From positions 1-64,000 of the forward strand of contig JALNQF010000148.1 of NCBI GenBank assembly GCA_028456385.1: 64,000 bases of DNA, given 5' to 3'. Made by a program: the position numbers and the translations under genes. Source of the DNA: Ophiosphaerella korrae (lineage: Eukaryota; Ascomycota; Dothideomycetes; Pleosporales; Phaeosphaeriaceae). Positions 24,075-34,474 of the stretch are shown in pieces; within the stretch, counting starts at the first letter, position 1; the number at the start of each line of letters is the position of its first letter. The notes under the pieces are model-generated. The model saw only the letters and a program-made list of their open reading frames with translations. It did no database searches and was not told the DNA's origin.

Positions 24075-25140
24075 TCAGGGTGATTCAGACGAGCCTGCTC
24101 TCTCCCCAAACCCCAAAGTCTCTGGCCTAGTAAGAAGATGCTTTTGCAATGGTTTATCCGTCAGGTCTTGGTCAGGCTCAACTAACAAAGTACGCAGAAC
24201 AGACTGTATGGCGTCGTCGCTTGTGCTTCGTGATTGAGTCTGCAAAGCCTGAAGCGCCAGCGCGAGATCTGGTGTGCGAGAATTTCCCAGCAGTGTTTGG
24301 AGAGTTTCAGGGCTGTGCACACCAGCGCTCACCCCCGCACCTATGCCAGCTTCATTATCTGCCACGGTCAGGCTGAACCGCGGTTGAGAGGTGTCTGTGC
24401 CAAAGATAGCACGGCTGCCTTGACCAGCTCGGTTGCGCTCGATAACGATCTTAGGATGAGAGTTCTCCATAACACTTTGGGCCTGGGCGATACTGTCAAG
24501 ACTGCTTTGCAGTCGAGCCTGGTCGTCTCGGAGGATTACTCGCAGGGATGCGTCCGCAGTACTGATGGTATGTTGTACTTGATCCAGCTGATCTTCTAGG
24601 TCTTCCTTAGTGCCGCTGATCTTGTCTTTGAGGTCTCTTAGCGAGTCTTGCGTGGTACCATGGTCCTGGCTAGTATAATAAGCTTCTTTGCCTTGAACAG
24701 TGAGATCTGCTGCCTGCTTACATGTTGATTAACTGGGAGGCAATAATAAGCGTGGATTTGTAGCTAGCGAGCCGATTCTTCATACTATCGAAACCCTTCT
24801 CACGATATCGCATCTTGAGCCAGTCTCGGACACTTGCGTGGCCGTCCTTGGAGTGCGTTGTGGACGCTTCGAGTGCGTCGCGCATTTCTTGACATATTGC
24901 AGCGCAACTTGTCAATGGTTCCCGAAGAGGTTCGAGCGCCTTCACATTTCGGGAGTGTTGAGCCTGCTCGTGAATCGTAGTGAGCACAGCTACGAGAGAA
25001 TCCAGATCCGCTAGAACATCTTTGATCGCTTGGCGTTGACTCTTGAAGCTGGAGATCGCTTCGTGCAGTGATTTGCTTGTGTCAGAGGTGAAAATAACTA
25101 GAGTGAGAAGAGCAGACGCCAAGCCTACTGCCTCGGCCAT
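24075..25140 (-). CDS. Helo-like (fungal STAND N-terminal type) protein with HET-s-like two-repeat C-terminal motif
   Basis: Model complement(24075..24669, 24722..25140), with a 52-bp intron (gtaagc...tatactag) and 337 aa. I chose ATG at 25,140 (MAEAVGLASALLTLVIF) because this is the usual start of the Helo-like family; an upstream in-frame ATG at 25,224 would add 28 residues. Residues 1-140 form the helical bundle (hydrophobic N-terminal helix, then KSLHEAISSFKSQRQAIKDV and a second helix pair). Residues about 145-205 are a coiled-coil-like linker (DLKDKISGTKEDLEDQLDQ). Residues 219-230 (NRAGQGSRAIFG) and 245-256 (NEAGIGAGVSAG) repeat the pattern N-x-A-G-x-G-x5-G, 26 residues apart, like HET-s-related amyloid motifs. 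In known systems, HeLo or Helo-like proteins with such tails are membrane-disrupting cell-death effectors triggered by a cognate NLR. The divergent neighbour is an NLR. The domain call is firm; the amyloid call is inference. Confidence 0.75.
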
Positions 25141-25574
25141 CAGGATCATGCGATATTGAAGCTTGTAAAAGATGGAGGCGACAACGCAGTGCCAGAGGCG
25201 ATGATCAGGCTCCAGGCTCGCCATAAATAATTCCCTGCCCCTCAGCTGAGGTGAATCCTTGGCATGCTGGGATACGACACTCCATTGGCTAGTTTCAGAC
25301 GAGCTTGCGGCGGCTACATGCGACCTCTCAAGCTGTCATTCAGCTCGCACCATCGTGGATGGAGTCAATGAGCGTCTGCATCCTTTCTCATTGTGACACC
25401 CCCTACAGCGACAGTTGTGGCAAGGAGACGTTCGACCGCGCGCGCATATCGGACATACATGAACAATCATGGCAACCCGTGTTGACATTAGGGGAAACGT
25501 TGCCGAGCCAGGGTCCACGCAGATCAACAATGTCCACCTCAGCATAAGTATACTTCACCCTGTATCCTATAATT
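25141..25574. promoter_or_regulatory. Divergent intergenic region between Helo-like gene and NLR
   Basis: About 430 bp separate the two starts, so it should contain both promoters. The NLR frame stays open upstream only to a TAA at 25,545-25,547 and has no ATG before its NACHT domain, so an unrecognised 5' exon of the NLR probably lies here. I could not place it with confidence. Confidence 0.4.
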
Positions 25575-28500
25575 GTGGACGAAAACATTCCGACATTCAG
25601 TACAGCATACACCGTCGATGACCTTGATCGCGCTTGCCTCCACGCTCTACAATGCCCTGATACGCAAGGCGTTAGGAACCGGCTGAAAGAGAAGGACAAG
25701 CTGCTTCCTGAAGCGATCGACTGGGTCCTCCGAGACCCGAAGTATAAGAGATGGCGGGACCAGGATAACGTCTCCCTCCTTTGGATCAAGGGCGGAGCGG
25801 GCAAAGGGAAAACCATGATGACGATTGGTCTTATCTACCGGATTTCACTTCCACAGGAGCTATCGACCGTAGTGACATATTTCTTCTGCCAAAACGCCAA
25901 CTACGAGCTCAACACCATCGAAGCGATCGTCAAAGGCCTAATTCGACGCTTGGTAACTCAGCAAAAGGAGCTCCATGAACCCTTACGTCACCGCTGGGAC
26001 ACGGCTCATGAACGCTTCAACGAAGACCTTACTTCATGGTGAACGCTCTGGGACATCTTCCTAGAGATGTTAGACTGCTGTAAGAGCCGGAGAGTATACG
26101 TGATTGTAGACGCTCTCGACGAATGTCAAGACGACGGCATGGCTGAATTCCTCAAGCTCGTTGTCCGAACTGGACTCAACTCGAAAATCAGATGGCTGTT
26201 GACAAGTCGGCCATTGGACAGCGCCGAGCGAGAGTTGCTGGCTGGATCTGATCAGGTGATGGTCAGCCTGGAGCTCAACTCGCAATACATTGCCGAAGCG
26301 GTGAAGGCTTACATCGCTGCTCGAGCGGCTGAGCTTGACCGTCGCCAGAACTATGGGCCAGCACTGCGTCAGAAGGTGGAGGCTGAACTTACTAAAAGAG
26401 CAGAGGACACTTTTTTGTGGGTTCATTTGGTGTGCAAGAAACTGGAGAGCGTCAGCCGGGCTGAGGTATTTACCACAATTCAAGACTTGCCGCCAGGCTT
26501 GCCTGGTTTCTACCGTCGGATATTCGGTCAGCTCAGCGAAGGCGACTCTGCCATTGTGAAGGGATGTATGCGACTCCTCCAGGCGATGCTGGCGGTCTAT
26601 CGTCCGCTAGCAGTAGAAGAAGTGGGCAGCGTGACAGGCCTATCTAACGACGAGGTCGACATTGAGGCGCTAACCGATCGATGCGCTTCATTTGTCAGGA
26701 ATCGAGACGGTAGGATCGAGTTCATTGATCAATCTGCTCGAGATTACCTAGTCAAGGATGGACAACCAACTCTCAACTCCTTTGGACACTACGGACATGG
26801 CGAGATTTCTCTGAGCTGTCTCTCCTATCTCTCTCGACGACTCGAAGCCAATCTCGCCAATCTGCCACGACTAGATTCAACCAGTAGATCAGTAAAAGAG
26901 CTGGAGGGCAAGAATAGGAATGCACTGTTAGCTAGCGTAGACTACGCAGCCACGTTCTGGGTGGAGCACATTAGGGACGCCCTTAAGGACACTAAGCAGG
27001 TGGCGCTGATACGGCACGCTCTCAGCGAACAGGGGAAAGTTATTGCATTCCTCCGTGCCAAGTTGCTAGAGTGGTTCGAATGTCTCAGTTGGCTAGACCA
27101 GCTGCCGCGCGCTATCGAGGCATTAAAGATATTAGCGGATGTAGCGCAGGTGAGTGATGTTGACTACAGAGCTTTATCGTCATAACCGAACTAAGGGCTC
27201 TAGAGCAGTACCCTTCTCTATCGATGCTTGTGCAAGATGCTACTCGTTTCTTGTTGCGACACTACCAAACTATAGCGACTTGGCCGCTGCAGATCTACAG
27301 CTCTGCGATGGTTTTCAGCCCTCAAACGAGCGTAGTGAGGAGGGAGAATCTAGCCAAGATTCCCAGGTGGCTGAGAAGAATGCCTCAAGTAGAAGAGACA
27401 TGGGCATCTCTGATACAGACGCTCGCAGGTCACTCAAGCACGGTCTACGCCGTAGCCTTCTCGCCGGACGGCCAGCGGATCGCGTCGGGCTCGTGGGACG
27501 AGACCATCAAGTTGTGGGATGCCACGACAGGCGACCTTCAGAAGACGCTCGCAGGTCACTTGGAGCCGGTCTACGCCGTAGCCTTCTCGCCGGACGGCCA
27601 GCAGATCGCGTCGGGCTCGGACGACCGCACCATCAAGCTGTGGGACGCCACGACAGGCCACCTTCAGAAGACGCTCGCAGGTCACTCGGAGCCGGTCAAC
27701 GCCGTAGCCTTCTCGCCGGACGGCAAGCGGATCGCGTCGGGCTCGCGGGACAAGACCATCAAGTTGTGGGACGCCACGACAGGCCACCTTCAGAAGACGT
27801 TCGCAGGTCACTCGGACTGGGTCAACGCCGTAGCCTTGTCGCCGGACGGCCAGCGGATCGCGTCGGGCTCGCGGGACAAGACCATCAAGCTGTGGGACGC
27901 CACGACAAGCGACCTCCAGAAGATGCTCGCAGGTCACTCGGGGTCGGTCTACGCCGTAGCCTTCTCGCCGGACGGCAAGCGGATCGCGTCGGGCTCGTGG
28001 GACAAGACCATGAAGCTGTGGGACGCCACGACAGGCCACCTCCAGAAGACGCTCGCAGGTCACTCAAGAACGGTCAAAGCCGTAGCCTTCTCGCCGGACG
28101 GCCAGCGGATCGCGTCGGGCTCGTGGGACGAGACCATCAAGTTATGGGATGCCACGACAGGCGACCTTCAGAAGACGCTCGCAGGTCACTCGGGGTCGGT
28201 CTACGCCGTAGCCTTGTCGCCGGACGGCCAGCGGATCGCGTCGGGCTCGTGGGACAAGACCATCAAGTTGTGGGACGCCACGACAGGCGACCTTCAGAAG
28301 ACGCTCGCAGGTCACTCGGGGTCGGTCTACGCCGTAGCCTTCTCGCCGGACGGCCAGCGGATCGCGTCGGGCTCGCACGACAAGACCATCAAGCTGTGGG
28401 ATGTAGCCAAGTCCCTTAAAACCTCAAAATTATTGGGCAACGCTGTTGGTCGTCATCTAAAGTTCCGTAAATGGAAGGAAATTAGGACCGGAGAGACTGT

Positions 28501-28810
28501 CGACTCCTTAAAGTTCTCAGAGGACGGACGACACATCATAACAAATACCGGTTGGATTTTAGTTGAAAGTAGAATTACGGATACACACAGCCTTAACTCT
28601 GAGTCGTTGGAAAATCTCTGGGTTGACAATAGGTGGATCTCCTATGGAGCGACGCCTATACTTCGGCTGACGTCAGATTTCGAGCCACGATGTTATGACA
28701 GAAGAGGTAATCGAGTAGCTATTGGGTTCACTAATGGTTTTGTCTTGAGCTTCGATATTGATCGTAGAAGTTTACAACTAGCACTGAACGGGTCGGCACG
28801 TCGCGCTTAG
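25575..28810 (+). pseudogene. NACHT-WD40 NLR (STAND) with one premature stop
   Basis: Two exons, 25575..27149 and 27209..28810, with a 59-bp phase-0 intron (gtgagt...gagcag). The NACHT domain has a P-loop (WIKGGAGKGKTMM) near residue 75 and a Walker B (VYVIVDALDEC) near residue 170. A winged-helix-like region and a linker ([20 protein letters not shown]) follow, then eight WD40 repeats of 42 residues and a unique C-terminal domain. The only lesion is TGA at 26,040-26,042, between P-loop and Walker B; a 26-bp 'intron' there would be too short and out of phase. The first ATG is missing, so a 5' exon is unresolved. NLRs of this type sense a ligand through the WD40 array and oligomerise through NACHT to fire an N-terminal or partner effector; here the likely partner is the divergent Helo-like protein. 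Read-through or a sequencing error would restore it. Confidence 0.85.
27419..28402 (+). repeat. Eight 126-bp tandem WD40 units, nearly identical
   Basis: Units begin at 27,419, 27,545, 27,671, 27,797, 27,923, 28,049, 28,175 and 28,301 (acgctcgcaggtcactc or close). Differences cluster at a few codons: the residues after AGHS (STVY, EPVY, EPVN, DWVN, GSVY, RTVK), the residue before D in SGSxD (W, D, R, H), and TG-D/H-L. The rest is almost invariant at DNA level, indicating recent exchange among units. Confidence 0.9.
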
Positions 28811-29014
28811 GATTATTCAAATAGCCGTTGTGTTGATACTAGGGAATAATATAATTATTATTTCTATTAAGTCTCTATATAATAGAGGGTCATAGGGGTA
28901 AGGCGAAACATATACCTTGGTAATTTGCCACCATAGAGCATAGAGGTTCTGGAATCTCTAGGAAGGTAGCAAGAATTATTAAGGAAAATGCGAGGAGAAG
29001 CAGTCAAAATTTCA

Positions 29015-29112
29015 GAGCACGCTTGCAGGGAAGGCAGCTAACCTACACCTACTATAACCTTGTAGATGTTTCGAAATGCGTAGATAATAGGTATGTAGAG
29101 GTACATGTATAC
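29015..29112 (-). repeat. Dispersed repeat family, copy A (most degraded)
   Basis: The reverse strand reads tacatgtacctctacatacc ... cgaaacatctacaaggtta ... gctgccttccctgcaagc, aligning with copies at 41,795 and 45,742. More A/T than the others, as if RIP-mutated. Confidence 0.6.
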
Positions 29113-29371
29113 TATAGCTCGTAATATCGCTACATTTTAAGCTACATGTACTACTGTTACTCCGCAAAAGTTTAGAACAGCATAGCGCGTGCTCGCCTAA
29201 CACGAGATTAACGCCTTATCGTTTACAACTACCCACTGTTGCGAGATGCGAGCTCAGGAATGAGTAGGAGATGATGATTGATTAACGAGCTATCTGAGCT
29301 GGGCTACTTATATACAGTGGAGCAGCTCGAGCGGCTCGCTTACTGCTGCGAGCTTACCTGAATTTACGGAG

Positions 29372-30035
29372 CAGAGCTGTTCAGTGGGTTTCGTAGCAGC
29401 CACCGAACCCAGTTGAAAACACCTTCACCTGCGATTCTGGTTGTTTTGGGCTCGTGCGCTGCGCGCAGTATACTCAGAGTCTTCTCAGCCTCGTAAACTC
29501 TTCAGTAACTATCATCATGGCCATCGTAAGTTGCTGTTTTTGAAGCTTTGCAGCTTGCTTTCTTGTTAGCGATCGTTGCACTAACGCGTTTTGTAGAGCA
29601 AAGCTAAAAAAGCCGCTCGCGCCTGCGCCTCTCGCTGCCGCCCTCTCGTGCCTCCTCTCCCGAGGTGGTTGTGGGTGCTCTCCGTGAGGAGCCCTGCCTC
29701 CGCTGCGCTCGCAGCGCGTTGGCGGGCTGCTCCGACGGGAGCTGCCATGACTCCCTTGGGGGAGGGGCTCAGCGTTGCGCACGCTGTGCTGCTGGCAGCC
29801 ACGGTTGTATTGTAGCCCCGTGATCGCTCGCCGCCCGGGCCCGTGAGGCTCCTGAGAGGGAGCTCAAGGCTCTCCGAAACACTTTCCGTGTACTGCTCGG
29901 CGAGGTCGTGGAGGAGACTCCAGGTCCTCGGACTCCTCTGCCGCCCCTGCCCCCGCCTCCGCTCGCGATCTCGCTGCTGCCGCGCTCGCTCAGGCTGCTG
30001 TTACGATGGGGGCAGTTGCTGCTCTGCTCCGGATT
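29372..30035 (+). repeat. Dispersed repeat with Cys-rich gag-like coding, copy 2
   Basis: Second copy of the 14,064-14,830 element. One frame reads EEPCLRCARSALAGCSDGSC, then RCARCAAGSHGCI, giving a cleaner Cys pattern (CxxC, C, C, CxxC, C) than copy 1. The Ala- and Lys-rich N-terminal segment is shortened. Stops and frame breaks flank it, so it is a relic. Confidence 0.55.
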
Positions 30036-30483
30036 CGTAAAAGGCCGACTTTAGAATATTGACGTGGCCTGTGACGCAAGTGAGTAAGCTAGGTTTCAAA
30101 TTCGCAGTCCCCGGCTTCAAAGAGATCCATCTGCCCCGTTCTCCTTTTTCAATGTTTTTCAAATTTGGTATTACTGGTAAGGCGGTTAGAGGTCATTATA
30201 AAAGCTATTGTTTGGTTGTGGACGCTTAACTGTAGGCATGTGTATTGTTCTAGATCTCGCTTGAATGCAGAACCCGGGCTCCTAACCTGTTAAGTGAGAA
30301 TTGTTCGATTCGTTAATTAGTCGAGTAGGACGGTACGACACCGTGTATATGTGCACACAGTCCCGGCCGCGGTGCTGACGCGTCTCGGCACCTGTAATGT
30401 TTGACAGATACTATTACCAATCGTTGCTCGATCGCAGACGAATCGTGGCATCCCAAGTAGTTTATCCCAAATGGTGCACCTCA

Positions 30484-30697
30484 TGTCACGGGGCCATGCG
30501 ATGTTGCGAATCACGTGATGGCGATCTGAAGCGGATCGACTGAAGACCGTGGTCCCCTTGAGGGATCACAGACGTGGAAACCTTTTCTCTTCTTTGTGCT
30601 ATGTCTTGTATCTAGTCTCGACCCCTACCAAGCTATTACTATTGCTCTTCATCGTTCGAGAATCGCTGCTGAATCAGATCGCAGCAGAACCGTGACA
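30484..30697 (+). repeat. Solo LTR (214 bp), plus orientation
   Basis: Begins tgtcacgg and ends cgtgaca, giving 5-bp inverted termini TGTCA...TGACA typical of LTRs. It is homologous along its length, in inverted orientation, to 30,986-31,199 (shared atctagtctcgaccc, cacgtga). No internal retroelement sequence is attached. No clear target-site duplication. Confidence 0.75.
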
Positions 30698-30699
30698 CC

Positions 30700-30795
30700 C
30701 CAAGTGGTTTATCCCAAGTGGTTTATCCTAAATGGTTCATCCCACGTGGTGCCATCCCGAGTGGAGCTGAACTAATCCAAAGTGGTAAAGGTAAA
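30700..30795. repeat. Short degenerate repeats (aagtggtttatccc-type)
   Basis: About five imperfect units of the form aagtggtttatccc or close directly follow the plus-strand solo LTR. The inverted equivalent (ggataaatcactctgg and relatives) lies at about 30,885-30,930 and a related piece precedes the LTR at 30,445-30,480. Confidence 0.6.
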
Positions 30796-30985
30796 TTCGC
30801 TTCAAGAAATCGTCAAAGTTACCTTGTTGGGCTGATGCTCGCGTAAGGCTGACTTGCCCTAGAGTGTATACCTACTCTGGATGCCACTTTGGATAAATCA
30901 CTCTGGATGAACCACTCTGGACAGACGTCTTGGGATGAGAATAGTAACTCACTTTTGGGGCCCGCCCGAACGCAGAACCGGGCAC

Positions 30986-31199
30986 TGTCAGGGTTCACTT
31001 GCGAAATCAATTCAGCAGTGATGCTCGATGAACGGTAGCAGTAGCATTGGCCCGTCAGGGTCGAGACTAGATATGAAGACGTAGTACAAGGAGCGAGAGA
31101 GGGTTTCACGTCCGCGATCTTCTTTGTCTCAGGGTCGCGGACCAGGTAAATCCGATCCGAGTCTAGGTCACGTGCCTTACATCGCGTGGTCCCGTGACA
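30986..31199 (-). repeat. Solo LTR (214 bp), minus orientation
   Basis: On the minus strand it starts tgtcacggg at 31,199 and ends ctgaca at 30,986, the same length and termini as the plus copy at 30,484-30,697. The pair forms a head-to-head arrangement separated by 288 bp. Confidence 0.75.
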
Positions 31200-31333
31200 A
31201 ATTGGTCCCACAGTGGAGCCCGGATTTGGTTCCCGAGATCCACCCGAACTAACCTGTTACAGCATAGCATAGCCCCGCTCGCGACTCCTGGCGCATGCGA
31301 CCACAGCTCTCAGTGGCAATACATTCACACATT

Positions 31334-31445
31334 CACATGTACACTTCTTTGCTCATTCCTCAACATGCTCAACGCCCCTCGTGCAACCCTATGGCCGGTG
31401 CGGGTCGGCTGTCCTCTCTGCTAGCTTCCTCGGAGGCGTTCGTCG
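31334..31445 (+). repeat. Dispersed repeat family, copy B
   Basis: acatgtacacttctttgctc ... ccctatggccggtgcgggtc, then ggctgtcctctctgctagct. It matches the core of copies at 41,795 and 45,742. A following stretch (aaagtggcgaacttgaac) matches 45,868-45,885, so similarity extends past the core. Confidence 0.7.
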
Positions 31446-31726
31446 ATCTCTGACAGAGAATAAAGTGGCGAACTTGAACATATGCTTCATCTTGAAGCAT
31501 TCTCGAAGCTTCGCTGTAGCAGATCACCTGGAAATATATTCATGCATATCCCTAGCCTTCTAAGAAGTGGAGACAAAAATAAATATGGGATAGAAAAATC
31601 ATGTTAACGGGTAGCTAATTTTGGTGAGGTGGCTGCCAAGAGTGGCTCGGGGAAAATCTCGCCATAAGTATCTCGTGCACACAGCATCACTCTTCGTCAA
31701 GTGCTCAGGAAACCTGATCCAAGATC

Positions 31727-32398
31727 TTAACTTCGAAAGTACGCCTTTAAACGTGCCCAGGACCAGCCGAATCTCTTTTGAGGAGTAGTCGCGTTCGTAA
31801 ATTCCTTGCAGGTAGCTTCAAGGATAAGAATACGCGCTGTTTGAAGCTTGAGCTCCTCCTGCAAGTCGCTGATCTGCTTTTGAAGTGGTATGTAGCTTGA
31901 TTGCACGGCGGAAACACCTTCTTTACCTCCTCGAAATTGAGCGTCTGAGCAAACAGGCCCAAACGATATATTACTGTGGGATGGCAGTGATGAGATGGAC
32001 TGAGGAGTCGTTGCTGGTCGTTGCGGTGGCGAGGAGCCATCTAACTCCAAGATGTTTGATTCCGCCTGGGTGGATAGGATGTGCCGGATTGCCTTCGTCC
32101 ACTCTGTCACCTTTGCCCGTTGTTGGAGCTCGTGGTGTTCGCATAGAGTGATGGCTGCGAGATAATTTAGAGATTGAATGGCATCTTGTGGTGGTAGTCT
32201 CGACATGTTGTCAAGCACATTGCCGATAGTTGACGCAGCCTCTTCATCGAGTTCCCAGCAACAAGGGGTTTCCGACCTTTTTTTGACGCCCGAACAGTTG
32301 AAAAAGCCGTTCGGTTTCGGATTAAGGTTAAGTATTTCCGCGGGGTTCCATTGGGAAGGTTCAAGCGAGAGAAGGGTAGGTTGTGTGGATTGAGACAT
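31727..32398 (-). CDS. Hypothetical protein with Cys/His-containing fungal domain and coiled coil (223 aa)
   Basis: ATG at 32,398, no intron needed. Residues about 32-110 have the pattern FFNCSG(V)KKRSETPCCWEL ... NMSRL ... LAAITLCEHHELQQRAK: an N-terminal Cys, a Cys pair, and a C-terminal C-x-H-H separated by a helix. This resembles a small, probably zinc-binding, domain repeated in many fungal proteins of unknown role. Residues 110-165 are Ser/Pro-rich. Residues 165-205 form a coiled coil (LQKQISDLQEELKLQTARILILE). No membrane segment. A DNA- or protein-binding role is a guess only. Neighbours are repeats and gene fragments, but this frame is intact. Confidence 0.6.
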   Translation of the reverse strand: MSQSTQPTLLSLEPSQWNPAEILNLNPKPNGFFNCSGVKKRSETPCCWELDEEAASTIGNVLDNMSRLPPQDAIQSLNYLAAITLCEHHELQQRAKVTEWTKAIRHILSTQAESNILELDGSSPPQRPATTPQSISSLPSHSNISFGPVCSDAQFRGGKEGVSAVQSSYIPLQKQISDLQEELKLQTARILILEATCKEFTNATTPQKRFGWSWARLKAYFRS

Positions 32399-32399
32399 T

Positions 32400-33829
32400 T
32401 CTCAAGTGAAGACAAAGCTGGCGAAAGTAGCGTTATTGTGAATGTAACAAGAGTGCGGACGCGTTCGTTGTATTCCGTATGCCAGATTGCTGCCAATTTA
32501 TAGAGTTTACCATTTTCGTCCCTGTTCCTCGAATGATCACCCCGCGAGCTTAAGTTTGAAATCTGAATAGGACGCCTCACTGCTGCGGATGCTCACCGCC
32601 TGCTGTCGTCTATGTGCCAAATATTAATCATGGCCTTGTTCACCCAAATCGGAAGCTTTGAGGCGGTGAATGCTATATTAATATGCGGCGATATGGATAG
32701 AAGGCTCTTGGATGCGTCTATGAAGCACTATCCTATAACGAGCCAGCAAAGCTGTCCTTTAGGCGGTACCTAGAGAAGATTGGAGGTCCCAGAGAGTACC
32801 CGTTGGAGAGAAACCAATGATGGATTTGATCAGCTGCCTACCCACATCGGTGAGCTATTTCAGCTACAAGGAAGAGTCACAGCCGGCTGCAAGGCAGAAC
32901 TTTCGCTAGGAACCGGTGAAGCTCGTCCGCCTTGTCAAGTATGGCAGCCGAGACGCAGTGTTAACCCTAATCCACTAGTGTTGGTGAGGATTAGTGCTAT
33001 ATTCCTCCAACATGGGAGCTCCGTCTATACGTATTCACTAAATGAGGGCTTAAAGGGTGCACTCCCTTGAAACACCCAGAGTCCTATAGCATTTAAGCCC
33101 CTACCTCCTTCACAAGACGTCCGGTCAACAAACCTTCAGCTATCACGTCACACTCCCCAGATATTGGATCGTTGTAGTCACACTTCACCTTAAACATGAT
33201 GCTGACACAGCTTACATGCAGATAACACTAGGTACAGGTTTCACAAACCGAGACCGGGGAGACAAACCGGTCACTCCTCATTCTGTGTAACGTTAGTGGC
33301 GTTGAGCAGCTTGTGGACTCGACTCACCGCCAATATTCCTGTTGGAGAAAGAGCGGCTAAGGCGCGACTGCGCAGAGATCAGGGGGCTGGTCGGAATGAC
33401 GTCGGCACTCCTCCTCGGCTCAAGAGATCTGCCGAACGCTGGCGCCTTGACACCAAGAAGATAGCACGTACTATCCGACGACAGTCCAGGTAACATACTC
33501 TGCAACATTTCCTTGGAGTAGGAAGTGCACGGCTCCGTCCATTTGCATCCTTTTCCTAGTCTCCCAGCGATGCCTGTTAACATGAGTTCGTCACCACGCC
33601 TTCCTTCTCACCGGTCATTGGCAAGTGTAGCTGCTAATATGCCATCTGCAAGCGCAACGCTCCAAAGATGGGTTGTTGTATCCTGCCAAATCGAAGGCTT
33701 AGTGAGGCTGGGTGAAGCTGAGGTTGATGTGGGGTGCGGCTGGTTTCACGGCCACAATGTGGCGCAGGGAGCTGAGATGCAAAGATCTACCGCAGCTGAA
33801 GGCGAATTCGCATGCGACTTTGGCTCTCT
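32400..33829. other. No gene recognised
   Basis: Several short frames on both strands (for example 32,780-33,070 and 33,293-33,583) but none with a known motif or good start. Probably degraded sequence between repeats. Confidence 0.35.
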
Positions 33830-33905
33830 CTTAAGAAGCGGACGAACACCATGGTAACGCTAGCAGGGAGGACGGCCGAACCGCATCGGCACACACATTG
33901 TGCGA
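33830..33905 (-). repeat. Dispersed repeat family, copy C
   Basis: The reverse strand reads gatgcggttcggccgtcctc, then cctgctagcgttaccatggt. It continues into gttcgtccgcttct and gcatgcgaattcgccttcag (down to about 33,797), a continuation shared with copy E. Confidence 0.7.
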
Positions 33906-34146
33906 GAGCCGTTGGACGTTCTAAAGAATGATAATGGAGTATAACGTTACGTGCGTGGTGGCCATCAAGAACTCCCAAGCAGTGTCGCACGCACCATGAG
34001 TTTCGCACCCTGTTGCGCTATTCCGTGATAAGTTAGATCTGGGAAGCGACAGCGACTGGGGTGGACCCCACTGCAGGAATTAATTCCGGACACCCCGGCA
34101 TAGGCGAGACGAGTTTAGCTCCCGCTCTCTTCCAAGAGATTCAGAA

Positions 34147-34474
34147 GCTTAAGCGAGGCTGCAGGGCTGAGCAGACATTCACTGGTCTCTGGAGGGGTCG
34201 ACACGTCCGCTATTGGCGCGTTGGATGGCATGATCAGTTCAGTTCATGCTATTAGCCAACTGGGTGATAGTGATAAGGGCTTGGAAAACCTTTATTGCTT
34301 TGGCGTTGTGGCATTGAAGCGACCTTTAAGTCTACCTATTAACTCACAAAACTCGAAGTTATCTTGCAGCATGGCATATCAGCTGAGCAGATCATGCCAT
34401 CCAACGCGCCAATAGCGGACGTGTCGGCCCCTCCAGACCGGTGAGTGTCTGCTCAGCCCTGCATTTCGCTTGAG
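34147..34474. repeat. Inverted repeat, arms about 87 bp
   Basis: Arms 34,147-34,235 and 34,390-34,474 are near-perfect reverse complements (gatcatgccatccaacgcgc on one strand of each), with a 154-bp spacer. The left arm's outer flank (34,110-34,140) matches the reverse of about 34,710-34,735 (cttggaagagag, gggagctaaa). The right arm therefore appears interrupted by about 235 bp. Fold-back/MITE-like; no transposase. Confidence 0.7.

Noticed and set aside
25305..25547. Upstream open stretch as the NLR first exon
   Set aside because: In the same frame but ends in TAA with no splice sites to bypass it, and no Helo-like or amyloid motif.
26038..26066. Intron removing the TGA in the NLR (gtgaac...cctag)
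   Set aside because: Would be 26 bp and not restore frame; too short for a fungal intron.
27434..28378. Long minus-strand frames opposite the WD40 repeats
   Set aside because: Shadows of the 126-bp periodic coding sequence; the plus-strand product is a clear WD40 array.
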